DNA from: CAADGY01 sp900696665
Lineage (GTDB): Bacteria > Acidobacteriota > Terriglobia > Bryobacterales > Bryobacteraceae
Direction: 5' to 3'
Assembly: GCA_035063885.1 (NCBI GenBank)
Contig: JAPSFM010000082.1
Span: forward strand, 1-24,338
Length of the DNA stretch: 24,338 nt
A program made the position numbers and the translations under genes. The first letter of the stretch is position 1, and every line of letters begins with the position of its first letter. Positions 1 through 7,956 of the stretch are shown here, piece after piece. The notes below the pieces were generated by a model that saw nothing but the letters and a program-made list of their open reading frames with translations, made no database searches and was not told the origin of the DNA.

Positions 1-38
1 ATTCTCTCGTCCATAACAGAGCTTTCCTTCCATGGCAT
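1..38 (-). CDS. IS481-family transposase, N-terminal fragment
   Basis: Reading the minus strand from an ATG at 38-36 gives MPWKESSVMDER before the sequence runs out. This is the characteristic opening of many IS481-family transposases, in which a helix-turn-helix domain and a DDE (rve) integrase domain follow; both would lie beyond the left edge. A purine-rich stretch (GGAAGAGGGA) sits immediately before the ATG. Only 12 complete codons are visible, so it is unknown whether the gene is intact. Too short for the usual ORF cut-off; the call depends on recognising the N-terminal motif. Confidence 0.7.
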   Translation of the reverse strand, partial: MPWKESSVMDER

Positions 39-51
39 TCCCTCTTCCCGC

Positions 52-64
52 CCCCCTTCGGGGG
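52..64. other. GC hairpin in the leader of the IS481 transposase
   Basis: Five C (52-56) and five G (60-64) flank a TTC loop. On the minus strand it lies about a dozen bases upstream of the transposase ATG, just before the purine-rich ribosome binding site. Such hairpins near IS transposase starts can limit translation from read-through transcripts; that role here is inference. Confidence 0.4.
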
Positions 65-70
65 TAAAAG

Positions 71-116
71 TGTAACCCATGTGTCCGGAACGTTCTGTTA
101 CCTATGTCTCGGAACG
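71..116. repeat. Tandem imperfect repeats in the IS481 end
   Basis: Copy 1 at 71-92 and copy 2 at 96-116 share the pattern TGT-A-ACC-ATGT-TC(C)GGAACG, with a few substitutions and one gap. Repeated motifs of this kind lie in the ends of IS elements and are usual transposase binding sites; the binding role is inferred from that pattern. Confidence 0.6.
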
Positions 117-199
117 GTCATCTGTGTCGATTCCTGCCCGGATCATGGCACGCATTCCCGCTGCCAATCTCCAGCTTCGGTTTCTGATTTAATACCGGT

Positions 200-1024
200 G
201 TGCGGAGCCTGAAGGACAAAGTAGTTTTGATTACCGGTGCCGGCCGCGGCATCGGGAAGCGCCTTGCGCTGGGATTTGCGGCCCACGGCGCCCGGGTGGG
301 ATTGTTGGCACGCAGCAAACCGGAACTCGATCTTGTAAATCTTGAAATTGAGCATGCCGGGGGAGTCGCGATGCGAATCCGGGCCGATGTGCGGGATCTG
401 GAACAGATGACGGCCGCGGTGGAGCGCGTGAAAACGCATTTCGGGGGCGTGCATGTGCTGATTTGCGCGGCGGCGATACAAGGACCAATTGGTCCGTTCC
501 TGGAGAACCCGGTCAAGCAGTGGACCGAGACGGTGGAGACCAACCTGATAGGGGTGATGAATAGTTGCCGCGCCGTGTTGCCCCGTATGATCGAGTGGCG
601 CAGCGGCAAAATCATCGTGCTCTCGGGTGGCGGCGCTACCAAGCCGCGGCCCTTCTTCTCAGCCTATGCGGCCTCTAAAGCGGCGGTGGTGCGGTTCACT
701 GAGACTCTTGCCGAAGAGGTGCGGGACCACAATATCCAGGTAAATGCGATGAGCCCGGGTGGTACCTACACGCACATGACGGATGAAATCCTGCGCGCGG
801 GCGACAGTGCGGGCTGGAAAGACCACGACGATGCCGTCAAACTCCGGCTTACCGGCGGCGTGGGTCCCGAACAGCAATTGGCACTGGCGGTTTTCCTGGC
901 GTCGGAAAAATCGAACCATATCAGCGGGAAGCTCATCCACATCGGCGATAACTGGAAGAAACTGGAGAGCTCCGGCGTTGAACCGGATCTCTTTACGCTG
1001 CGCCGTCTCCTAGTGAAATCCTGA
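200..1024 (+). CDS. Short-chain dehydrogenase/reductase (SDR family)
   Basis: A 274-residue classical SDR, a cytosolic NAD(P)-dependent oxidoreductase. The cofactor-binding glycine motif TGAGRGIG is at residues 12-19. Asn115, Ser142, Tyr156 and Lys160 (in YAASK) form the usual catalytic tetrad. The NNAG motif is replaced by CAAA near 89-92. The C-terminus carries the normal SDR end (SGKLIHIGD) plus about 25 extra residues. Substrate cannot be deduced; families annotated as 3-oxoacyl-ACP reductase-like are similar. The start is GTG at 200; no clear Shine-Dalgarno precedes it. A TTTAAT element at 188-193 could be a -10 box placing transcription start at or next to the GTG, i.e. a possibly leaderless message. 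The gene begins only about 80 bases from the IS481 end, so read-through from the element is also possible. Confidence 0.88.
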   Translation: MRSLKDKVVLITGAGRGIGKRLALGFAAHGARVGLLARSKPELDLVNLEIEHAGGVAMRIRADVRDLEQMTAAVERVKTHFGGVHVLICAAAIQGPIGPFLENPVKQWTETVETNLIGVMNSCRAVLPRMIEWRSGKIIVLSGGGATKPRPFFSAYAASKAAVVRFTETLAEEVRDHNIQVNAMSPGGTYTHMTDEILRAGDSAGWKDHDDAVKLRLTGGVGPEQQLALAVFLASEKSNHISGKLIHIGDNWKKLESSGVEPDLFTLRRLLVKS

Positions 1025-1068
1025 GGTATCATTGTGGCGGATCGCACTTTATCGTGGGAGATCTTTCG

Positions 1069-1881
1069 ATGAAGCTTCTTGGCATCATTGGCATTTGGGT
1101 GTTGCTTGTGGGAAGTCCGGCCACGCTGCCGGCACAGCAAACGAAGAAGAAGGTGCTCGCAATCGGCGAGGTGAAAGGATTTCAGCACGATTCCGTTTCG
1201 CACGCGCTGGCCACCATATGGAAGTTGGGACAGGAATCCAAGTTGTGGGACACCTACATCCGGACGGATTCGCAACTCATCACCAAAAAGAAGTTGGGGA
1301 GCAACGCGAAGAACCTGGATTATTTTGACGCCATCGTGTTCTATACCACCGGTGAACTGGACATGGACGAGTCGCAAAAGGCTGATTTCCTGTCGTTTAT
1401 TCACGATGACGGCAAGGGTTTTGTAGGCATCCACAGCGCCAACGACACGTTCTACAAATGGCCTGAATACGGAAAAATGATCGGCGGATACTTTGACGCC
1501 CACCCGTGGAACCAGTTTCAGGCTCCCATCATCGTCGAGGATCGCGACTTCCCGGCCACACGTCATTTCCCGAAAGAGTTCGTGATCCATGACGAGATTT
1601 ACCAGGTGAAGGACTACTCCCGCGGCGACGTGCGTGTTTTGATGCGTCTGGATGAAAACAAAATCGACCTGAACAACAAGAACGTCCACCGAAAAGATAA
1701 GGACTTCGCTGTCACCTGGGTAAAGAACTACGGTAAAGGACGCGTGTTTTATTCCTCGTTCGGCCATCGCGAGGATGCGCTCGATCGCCAGGACGTACAG
1801 AAGATGTACCTCGAAGCCGTGAAATGGGCCCTGGGGCTTACGCAGGGCGATGCGACACCCCGCCCGAAGCCGGAGAAATGA
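1069..1881 (+). CDS. Secreted ThuA-like domain protein
   Basis: A 270-residue protein with an N-terminal signal peptide (about residues 1-24, ending in LPAQQ) and a ThuA-like (trehalose-utilisation, class I glutamine amidotransferase-like) fold. Visible family features are the opening strand VLAIGEVKGFQHDS, the turn YFDAIVFYTTGEL, the conserved FVGIHSANDTFYKWPEY block and the closing GRVFYSSFGHREDA block. This family has no firmly established catalytic activity; members often sit with sugar oxidoreductases and are thought to act on carbohydrates or derivatives in the periplasm. The ATG at 1069 is preferred over an in-frame GTG at 1054 because GGGAG (1056-1060) is well spaced before it and the signal peptide then starts at the ATG. 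Convergent with rlmN, with 2 bases between the stop codons. Confidence 0.88.
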   Translation: MKLLGIIGIWVLLVGSPATLPAQQTKKKVLAIGEVKGFQHDSVSHALATIWKLGQESKLWDTYIRTDSQLITKKKLGSNAKNLDYFDAIVFYTTGELDMDESQKADFLSFIHDDGKGFVGIHSANDTFYKWPEYGKMIGGYFDAHPWNQFQAPIIVEDRDFPATRHFPKEFVIHDEIYQVKDYSRGDVRVLMRLDENKIDLNNKNVHRKDKDFAVTWVKNYGKGRVFYSSFGHREDALDRQDVQKMYLEAVKWALGLTQGDATPRPKPEK

Positions 1882-1883
1882 TC

Positions 1884-2954
1884 TTAAAGATTGACCAGCG
1901 CTTCTTCTCCGGCTGTCATCCGCTTTAGCTGGCCGCAAGCGGCGTAGATATCACGTCCACGGGGCTTGCGAATGAAACAGGGCACGGCCCGCCGCACAAT
2001 CGACTGAAACGCGAGCAGCCGCTCGGGCGCTGGCGTCTCAAACGGGATACCCGGGCCCGGATTCAGAGCGATAAGGTTGACTTTCGCCCGCAAGCGCCCG
2101 ACGAGCCGCGCCACGCGCCGCGCGTCGGCCTCGGTGTCGTTAAAGTCACGGAGCAGCACATATTCGAACGTCAATTTCTCCCACGGCCGCAACGGGTACT
2201 CCCGGCAGGCCTCCATCAGGTCCGCCAGCGGATACTTCCGCGTGATCGGCATGATCTCTCTGCGCTGCAGATCGGTGGAAGCGTTCAGCGAGATCGCCAG
2301 TTTGGGCCGGATTTCCGCCCGGGCAAGTTCCCGCATCTTTGGAATGATGCCCGATGTGGATACCGTGATGCGGCGTGGCGACATCCCGACGGCCGCTTTA
2401 TCCGTAAGCAGGCGCGTCGCCTTCAGCGTGTTATCGAGATTCAACAGCGGCTCGCCCATGCCCATCATCACCACGTTGAGCCGCGCGCTGGACGGATCGA
2501 GTTTGTGCCGGTTCGCGATGAAAGTCACTTGTCCTACAATTTCACCGGCCGTCAGGTTGCGCTCCAGACCCATCAGCGCGGTAAGGCAGAAGCGGCAGTT
2601 CACGGGACAGCCCACCTGCGTGGAGATGCAAACCGTGTCGCGGTTCTCCTCAGGCATCAGCACGGCTTCCACACTGCGGCCGTCCGACAGCCGTAACAGG
2701 TACCGTCTGCTCCCATCGGAGGAGTCGAAATGGTTCTCGTCCACGGGCGCTCCAACAACATAGCTGGAGGCTAATTTTAATCGAAGCTCGCGAGGCAGCG
2801 CACTGGCATCCGAAAGGTTAAGCACACGCTGGCTGTACAGAGCGTGATAGAGCTGCCGGGCACGGAAGCGCGGCTGACCAGTTCCCAGAAGTTGTTGAAT
2901 TTCAACGAGCTCCAGCCCGAGGAGCGGTTCCGGCATCTGATCTGATCTTAGCAT
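1884..2954 (-). CDS. rlmN: Dual-specificity 23S rRNA/tRNA adenine-C2 methyltransferase RlmN
   Basis: A 356-residue radical SAM enzyme that methylates C2 of A2503 in 23S rRNA and A37 in some tRNAs. The iron-sulfur cluster motif CxxxCxxC (CPVNCRFC) uses Cys116, Cys120 and Cys123. The glycine-rich SAM-binding GMGEPLLN block, the VSTSGIIP and LAISLNAS strands and the final AACGQL motif with the catalytic mono-methylated cysteine are all present. Cfr, the closest relative, confers antibiotic resistance, but the overall pattern is ordinary RlmN. The start is uncertain: ATG at 2954 was chosen; an in-frame TTG at 2972 and an ATG at 2936 are alternatives and none has a clear ribosome binding site. Divergent from the M16 peptidase gene, so the short gap must hold both promoters. 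Confidence 0.95.
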   Translation of the reverse strand: MLRSDQMPEPLLGLELVEIQQLLGTGQPRFRARQLYHALYSQRVLNLSDASALPRELRLKLASSYVVGAPVDENHFDSSDGSRRYLLRLSDGRSVEAVLMPEENRDTVCISTQVGCPVNCRFCLTALMGLERNLTAGEIVGQVTFIANRHKLDPSSARLNVVMMGMGEPLLNLDNTLKATRLLTDKAAVGMSPRRITVSTSGIIPKMRELARAEIRPKLAISLNASTDLQRREIMPITRKYPLADLMEACREYPLRPWEKLTFEYVLLRDFNDTEADARRVARLVGRLRAKVNLIALNPGPGIPFETPAPERLLAFQSIVRRAVPCFIRKPRGRDIYAACGQLKRMTAGEEALVNL

Positions 2955-2975
2955 CGTACGGTCGCGGTACAATGA

Positions 2976-4289
2976 ATGGGTAGGTCTTTTCCTTCCGTGA
3001 ATATGCTGGTCTCTGCTCCAAAAGAACGTAGTATTGAAGTTACAACACTCGACAGTGGAGTCCGGATTATTACCGAATACATGCCCTATGTGAGGTCGGT
3101 TTCCGTTGGAGTCTGGATTGGTACGGGGTCACGCCGCGAGAAGCCGGAAGAAAACGGACTTTCCCACTTCATCGAGCACATGCTCTTCAAGGGCACGACG
3201 AACCGCTCTGCTGAGGAGATCGCGCGTAGTGTGGATTCTATTGGCGGACACTTGGATGCGTTCACATCGAAGGAACTGGTCAGCTACAACGCCAAAGTTC
3301 TGGATGAGCACCTCACGGAGGGATTTGACGTCCTTTCCGATCTCGTTTTAAACCCATTGTTCCGGGCGGAGGATGTCGAGAAAGAGAAGGGCGTTATTCT
3401 CGAAGAACTCAAGATGGAAGTCGATAACCCGGAGTACCTGGTTCACGAAATCTTTTGTAGTAATTTCTGGAAAGGACACTCACTCGGCCGGTCCATTCTG
3501 GGCACCAAAGAGACGATTTCAAGTTTTAACCGCAATATCGTTCAATCTCATTACAGCCAGGTGTATTCGCCTGGGAACATTCTGATTACCGCCGCCGGCA
3601 ACCTGAATCACAACATGCTGGTGGATCTCGCCGCGGAGCGATTTTCAAACCTCCATGCCAACGGGTTGCCTCCAGCGGATACCAGGCCCATTACGCACGC
3701 CCGGATCAAGTTGAAAAACAAACGGTCGCTCGAGCAGGTTCATCTATGCCTGGGCGTCCCATCGTATCCCATGCCGCACGAGATGCGGTTCGCCTGTTAC
3801 GTACTGAACACGATACTGGGCGCCGGCATGAGTTCTCGCCTGTTTCAGAATATCCGCGAGCGTCTGGGGTTGGTCTACGCCGTCTTTTCCGAATTGAACC
3901 TCTACCGCGACGCTGGATGCCTGATGATTTATGCCGGCACTTCCGCTGAAGCCGCTCCGAAGGTGGTGGAATGCATCATGAAGGAGTTCCATGCGCTGAA
4001 GGATGACCTGCTTTCCGCTGACGAGATGCGGCGCGCCAAGGATCATCTGAAGGGTTCGCTGATGCTCAGTCTCGAATCCAGTTCCAGCCGTATGGCGAAC
4101 CTGGCGCGGCAGGAGCTTTTTTTCGGACGGTTCTTCAGCATGGACGAACTGGCCGGAAGAATCGAACAGGTCACACCGGACGACGTACGGCAAATTGCAC
4201 GGGAGTTCTTCGATCCCAACTATATTGCTCTTACCATGCTCGGACGGCTGGACGAAGTCAAAGTCGATCGCAGCAACCTTGTCTGCTGA
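2976..4289 (+). CDS. M16-family zinc metallopeptidase (processing peptidase-like)
   Basis: A 437-residue insulinase/pitrilysin-family peptidase of the short, single-unit bacterial type related to mitochondrial processing peptidase. The inverted zinc motif HxxEH is HFIEH at residues 64-68, and the third metal ligand is Glu143 or Glu144 in ILEELKME, at the expected distance of about 76 residues. The C-terminal inactive M16 domain contains the glycine-rich loop GAGMSSRLFQNIRE followed by LGLVYAVFS. No signal peptide is visible, so it is probably cytosolic; the substrate is unknown. The start is uncertain: ATG 2976 is reported, with in-frame GTG 2997 and ATG 3003 as alternatives. A TACAAT element at 2968-2973 could be a -10 box, which would favour the later starts, but no good -35 accompanies it. 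Confidence 0.9.
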   Translation: MGRSFPSVNMLVSAPKERSIEVTTLDSGVRIITEYMPYVRSVSVGVWIGTGSRREKPEENGLSHFIEHMLFKGTTNRSAEEIARSVDSIGGHLDAFTSKELVSYNAKVLDEHLTEGFDVLSDLVLNPLFRAEDVEKEKGVILEELKMEVDNPEYLVHEIFCSNFWKGHSLGRSILGTKETISSFNRNIVQSHYSQVYSPGNILITAAGNLNHNMLVDLAAERFSNLHANGLPPADTRPITHARIKLKNKRSLEQVHLCLGVPSYPMPHEMRFACYVLNTILGAGMSSRLFQNIRERLGLVYAVFSELNLYRDAGCLMIYAGTSAEAAPKVVECIMKEFHALKDDLLSADEMRRAKDHLKGSLMLSLESSSSRMANLARQELFFGRFFSMDELAGRIEQVTPDDVRQIAREFFDPNYIALTMLGRLDEVKVDRSNLVC

Positions 4290-4303
4290 AACGCGCTTCC
4301 CCA

Positions 4304-4320
4304 CCAATTCCTCCAATTGG
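4304..4320. other. Small perfect inverted repeat after the M16 gene
   Basis: CCAATT and AATTGG flank a CCTCC loop in the gap between the M16 and GH20-like genes. No T-tract follows, so it is not a convincing terminator; it may be an operator half-site pair or chance. Confidence 0.25.
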
Positions 4321-4369
4321 CATCTGCGTTCCCTGTCACGATATGATCGTCTGAAGCACTTCGCATAAA

Positions 4370-6583
4370 ATGTTCTGTCGTCTGGTCCTCTGTCTTCTTT
4401 GCGCCGCCGCTCTGCCGGCGCAACCCTTAACAGATTTGTGGCTTCGCGGCTACTCCGTGATTCCAACTCCCCGGAAGGTACAGCTTGACGCGCGCGACAT
4501 TGTTGTCGACTCGAGTTGGCGAATCGATGCCGGGGCCGTTGGAAACCAGCACATCGCGGTGCGAACGCTGATCCGCGACCTTCAGGATTTCCACGGACTT
4601 CGCTTCCATCCGCAATCGGGCGGCGCCGTCATACGGCTTGCGATTCAGGCGGGTGCGGTGAAGACCGGCCGCGAGCCCGAAATCGACCGCCAGGCATACC
4701 GCGTCCGTGTCAGCCAGCAAAGTATCGAAGTGACCGCCAACGGCGATGCGGGGCTCCTCTACGGAGCCGCTACCGTGGCTCAACTTTTGCGTCGCGACAA
4801 CGCCGGCCGTCTGATCGCTCCCGAAGGGCAAGTTGAGGATTGGCCTCAATATCAGCTCCGTTTCCTGCACTGGGACACCAAACATCACCAGGACCGCATG
4901 GAAACACTCAAGCGCTACCTGGACTGGTCCGCGCGGATGAAGATCAACATGATCGGATTCGAATTGGAGGATAAGTTCTCTTATCCTTCGCATCCGGTGA
5001 TTGGAGCGCCTGGCGCATTTACTCCGGAGCAACTCCAGGAGATCGTCGATTACGGCCTGGAACGGTTCATTCAGGTTGTGCCCGTGATCCAGGCGCCCGC
5101 TCACATGGCTTATGTGCTGAAGCACCAGGAATTCGCGGATCTTCGGGAGGACGGCAACAACTACCAGATCGCGATGTGCGACCCGCGTGCCTATCCGCTG
5201 ATCTTTTCCATGTACGAGGACGTCATCAAGGCGACACGCGGTGTCGACTACTTCTTCGTGTCAACCGATGAGGTGTATTACGCCGGTATTGGGAAGAACT
5301 GCGCCAAACCGTACAACGAAGAAAACCGGAGCTTGCAGTGGGCGGACTTTGCACGGGCGGCTGAAAAGTTCCTTTCAAGCCGCAACCGGCGAATGTTGGC
5401 CTGGGTGGAATATCCGCTCCTCCCCAAACACGCCAAACTGCTTCCGCGCGGGATCATTGACGGGGTGGTCGGAGAGGAAGAGTACCTGCCTGCTGAGAAG
5501 GAGTTGGGCATCCGCCAACTGGCATACAACTCGATGCAAGGTGCGACATACCTGTTTCCGAACCCGCTCGCGACCGGCGTGGGCCGTGGTGGCGAAGGTC
5601 AACTTGCGCAGGCTTTTAATTCCATCCTCACCGGAAGGCACACACGTGGCAATCCGATCGGCGTGTTCGGAGCGGCCTGGGACGACAGTGGACTTCACAA
5701 CGAGACCTTTTGGCTCGGGTGGTCCGCTATCGCGCAGTATGCCTGGACTCCCGGCACCCCTTCCGTGGACCAGCACATTGCGGAATTTATGAATCTCTAC
5801 TACGGTCCCGGAGTCACCAACATGTTCGACATCTATCGGACGCTCCAGACACAGGCGCGCAGTTGGGAACGCTCCTGGGACCGGGAGATATCGAAAGTGC
5901 GTGGTCCCGGATATGGCAACTCTTATGGGAAAGGCCGGGGCACGGAACGGTATGACCTGACGCTTACTCCGCCGGCGGTTCCTGCCCTGCCGGACCTGGC
6001 TGCCATTCCCGTCTATGCGAAGCAATACGCCGCGCGCGTGGCGGAGGCGAGGGAGAACCTGCTTGAAAACGACCGTCTGGCGGCTTTGCTTCAGGAGAAC
6101 GTTGGGCGTGCCAGCCGGAACCGTTACAATCTCGAAGTCTTTCTGGCGCTGACCCGCTTCACCGGCGCGCACTGGCACCTGCTGACCGCGCTGGCCGGAG
6201 CCGAGCAATCCTTCGAGCAAGCCCGCCGCGAGCATGAAGCGAAGCGGCCCGCCAGCGCCGTGGGCCACATGGTGGCGGCCTATAACCGGATCGGCGCGGC
6301 GCGAAAGCGCTCGGCGGAAGTTTTCGAAGGATTGCAGGGCGTTTACGAGAAGAGCCGGTATCCAAAAGGACAGTCCGTGGGCGGCCGTAAGTTCGTTCAC
6401 GTTCTCGACGACACGAAGGATCATTGGGCCGATCGCACTGCCGATCTGACATTCATGATTGCTCCGGAGAAGAGTATCGGGCTGGAGGAATGGCAGAAGA
6501 AGCTGAGTGCCGTTATTCGTGAATACGCGAAAATCCACAACGTGCCCGTAAGAGGCCTGGCAGAGGCACGGCTCGAAGAGTAA
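4370..6583 (+). CDS. Secreted glycoside hydrolase family 20-like protein
   Basis: A 737-residue exported protein with a signal peptide of about 18 residues ending in LPAQ. Residues of about 28-160 resemble the GH20b N-terminal domain (GYSVIPTPRKV ... YRVRVSQQSIEVTANGDAGLLYGAATVAQLL). A TIM-barrel follows, with the adjacent Asp300-Glu301 pair (in STDEVYYAG) in the position of the GH20 catalytic Asp-Glu. The usual H-x-G-G-D-E context is replaced by FVSTDE, so this is a divergent member. The later FGAAWDDSGLHNETFW block matches the tryptophan-containing active-site region. GH20 enzymes are mainly beta-N-acetylhexosaminidases using substrate-assisted catalysis; the substrate here is inferred. About 200 residues at the C-terminus look like a helical extension. 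First gene of a coupled operon: its TAA shares a base with the permease ATG. No strong ribosome binding site is seen at ATG 4370. Confidence 0.82.
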   Translation: MFCRLVLCLLCAAALPAQPLTDLWLRGYSVIPTPRKVQLDARDIVVDSSWRIDAGAVGNQHIAVRTLIRDLQDFHGLRFHPQSGGAVIRLAIQAGAVKTGREPEIDRQAYRVRVSQQSIEVTANGDAGLLYGAATVAQLLRRDNAGRLIAPEGQVEDWPQYQLRFLHWDTKHHQDRMETLKRYLDWSARMKINMIGFELEDKFSYPSHPVIGAPGAFTPEQLQEIVDYGLERFIQVVPVIQAPAHMAYVLKHQEFADLREDGNNYQIAMCDPRAYPLIFSMYEDVIKATRGVDYFFVSTDEVYYAGIGKNCAKPYNEENRSLQWADFARAAEKFLSSRNRRMLAWVEYPLLPKHAKLLPRGIIDGVVGEEEYLPAEKELGIRQLAYNSMQGATYLFPNPLATGVGRGGEGQLAQAFNSILTGRHTRGNPIGVFGAAWDDSGLHNETFWLGWSAIAQYAWTPGTPSVDQHIAEFMNLYYGPGVTNMFDIYRTLQTQARSWERSWDREISKVRGPGYGNSYGKGRGTERYDLTLTPPAVPALPDLAAIPVYAKQYAARVAEARENLLENDRLAALLQENVGRASRNRYNLEVFLALTRFTGAHWHLLTALAGAEQSFEQARREHEAKRPASAVGHMVAAYNRIGAARKRSAEVFEGLQGVYEKSRYPKGQSVGGRKFVHVLDDTKDHWADRTADLTFMIAPEKSIGLEEWQKKLSAVIREYAKIHNVPVRGLAEARLEE

Positions 6584-7956
6584 TGGCCGATCGCGTAACA
6601 GACCCCGCGTTGGAGGCGCTGGGCTATAAACCGCAATTCCGGCGTGTTCTTTCGCGAGGCGACCTCGTTCTCTATGGCCTTGTCATTTTGACGCCCACCG
6701 CGGCCTATCCCGTATTCGGGATCGTCCAACAGGTCTCACACGGGCACGCCGCCTTAAGCTACCTGGTCGCATTGGTGGCGATGCTGTTCACCGCTTCGAG
6801 CTATGGCAAGATGGCCGGCGCGTTCCCGGCCGCCGGCTCGACATACACGTACGCACAACGCTCACTCAGTGAGCACATCGGGTTTCTTGCGGGTTGGTCG
6901 ATGATTCTCGATTACGTACTGATTCCTCTGCTGAGTGTTGTGTATATCTCGTTGACCGCCGCCCGTCTGTTGCCGCTAGTGCCGTATTTCGTTTGGGCGG
7001 CGGTGTTCAGCATCGGAATCACCCTGGTAAACGTCAGAGGCATCCGCGTTACGGCGCTGGTCAGCAAGGCCCTGCTGTATATCATGGCGACGTCCACGGT
7101 GCTCTTTGTTTTTCTGGCGGCGCGATCGGTGCTGTTGGGGCAGGGAGCCAAAGCGTTAGTACAGCCGCGGGCGGTGTTTGACCCGCAACAGTTTTCGTTG
7201 CCCGGACTAATGTTGGGTGCTGGTATCGCAACGCTGTCATATATTGGATTCGACGCCGTGTCGACGCTGGCCGAAGATACACGAAATCCCAAACGGGACA
7301 TTCCTTTCGCGATGCTGGTCGTCTGTATCCTTCAGGCGGTCTTCTGTTTCCTGACCGTCTATCTGGCTGCAATCGCGTGGCCCGCCGGACGGCCATTTCA
7401 GGACGTCGAGACCGCGATTCTGGATGTCAGCCAGTACGTGGGTGGAACCTTCCTGTTCGGATTCATCACTTTTGTATTGCTGGTGGCGGGCCTGGCGAGT
7501 TCCTTGACGGCGCAGGCGGGCGCCTCCCGCCTGCTGTTCGGCATGGGCCGCGACGGCGTGCTTCCGCAGTCGGTGTTCGGCTACATCGATCCGAAACACG
7601 CCACCCCTACGCGGAGCATCTATTTGATGGGCTTCATCGCCTTCGCCGGCTCACTTCTCAGCGGTTTTCAACTAATCGTCGAGCTTCTCAATTTTGGAGC
7701 GTTCGTCGGATTCATCCTGGTAAATCTCAGTGTGATCCGGCATTACTTCTTCAGGCTGCGCCGCCGCCGCGGGATGGATTTTCTGACCAACCTTGTTTTT
7801 CCAATGCTCGGCGCATTGGTGTGCACTTACGTCTGGGTCAGTCTCAGTCACAATGCCAAGCTGGTAGGCTTTGCCTGGCTTGGCGTGGGTGTCGTTTACC
7901 TTGCCGTATTGACCGGAGGCTTCAAAAGATCTCCGGTGTCTCTCCAAATCGAATGA
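6583..7956 (+). CDS. APC-superfamily amino acid/polyamine-type permease
   Basis: A 457-residue inner-membrane transporter with about 12 hydrophobic segments. It opens with the APC signature region (LVLYGLVILTPTAAYPVFG), then the AGAFPAAGSTYTYAQRSL motif near residues 80-100 that is typical of the family, and a cytoplasmic loop TLAEDTRNPKRDIPFAML as in secondary amino acid permeases. The substrate cannot be read from the sequence. The start codon overlaps the stop of the GH20-like gene by one base and the stop overlaps the M20 start by four, so the three are translationally coupled. Function in this context is inferred to be uptake of an amine-containing or peptide-derived product related to its neighbours. 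Confidence 0.88.
   Translation: MADRVTDPALEALGYKPQFRRVLSRGDLVLYGLVILTPTAAYPVFGIVQQVSHGHAALSYLVALVAMLFTASSYGKMAGAFPAAGSTYTYAQRSLSEHIGFLAGWSMILDYVLIPLLSVVYISLTAARLLPLVPYFVWAAVFSIGITLVNVRGIRVTALVSKALLYIMATSTVLFVFLAARSVLLGQGAKALVQPRAVFDPQQFSLPGLMLGAGIATLSYIGFDAVSTLAEDTRNPKRDIPFAMLVVCILQAVFCFLTVYLAAIAWPAGRPFQDVETAILDVSQYVGGTFLFGFITFVLLVAGLASSLTAQAGASRLLFGMGRDGVLPQSVFGYIDPKHATPTRSIYLMGFIAFAGSLLSGFQLIVELLNFGAFVGFILVNLSVIRHYFFRLRRRRGMDFLTNLVFPMLGALVCTYVWVSLSHNAKLVGFAWLGVGVVYLAVLTGGFKRSPVSLQIE

Larger units (their letters stand above)
1..120 (-). mobile_element. IS481-family insertion sequence, 5' end (cut by window edge)
   Basis: The minus strand from about 120 inward contains two tandem imperfect copies of an end-type repeat, then a GC hairpin, a purine-rich ribosome binding site and the N-terminus of an IS481-type transposase reading off the left edge. 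The outer boundary is placed at about 116-120, where the second repeat copy ends; the exact terminal base and any target duplication cannot be defined because the other end lies outside the window. The assignment rests on the transposase N-terminus and on recalled similarity of the end sequence to IS481 elements. Confidence 0.7.

Noticed and set aside
766..1938. A 390-codon open frame on the minus strand across the SDR and ThuA genes
   Set aside because: It is antisense to two genes with clear family motifs, has no recognisable domain, and reflects the codon bias of the plus strand.
4304..4320. Inverted repeat considered as the M16 terminator
   Set aside because: The stem is only 6 bp and no T-tract follows on either strand.
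5375..6538. A 387-codon minus-strand frame within the GH20-like gene
   Set aside because: Shadow of a well-supported gene; no domain and no start signal.
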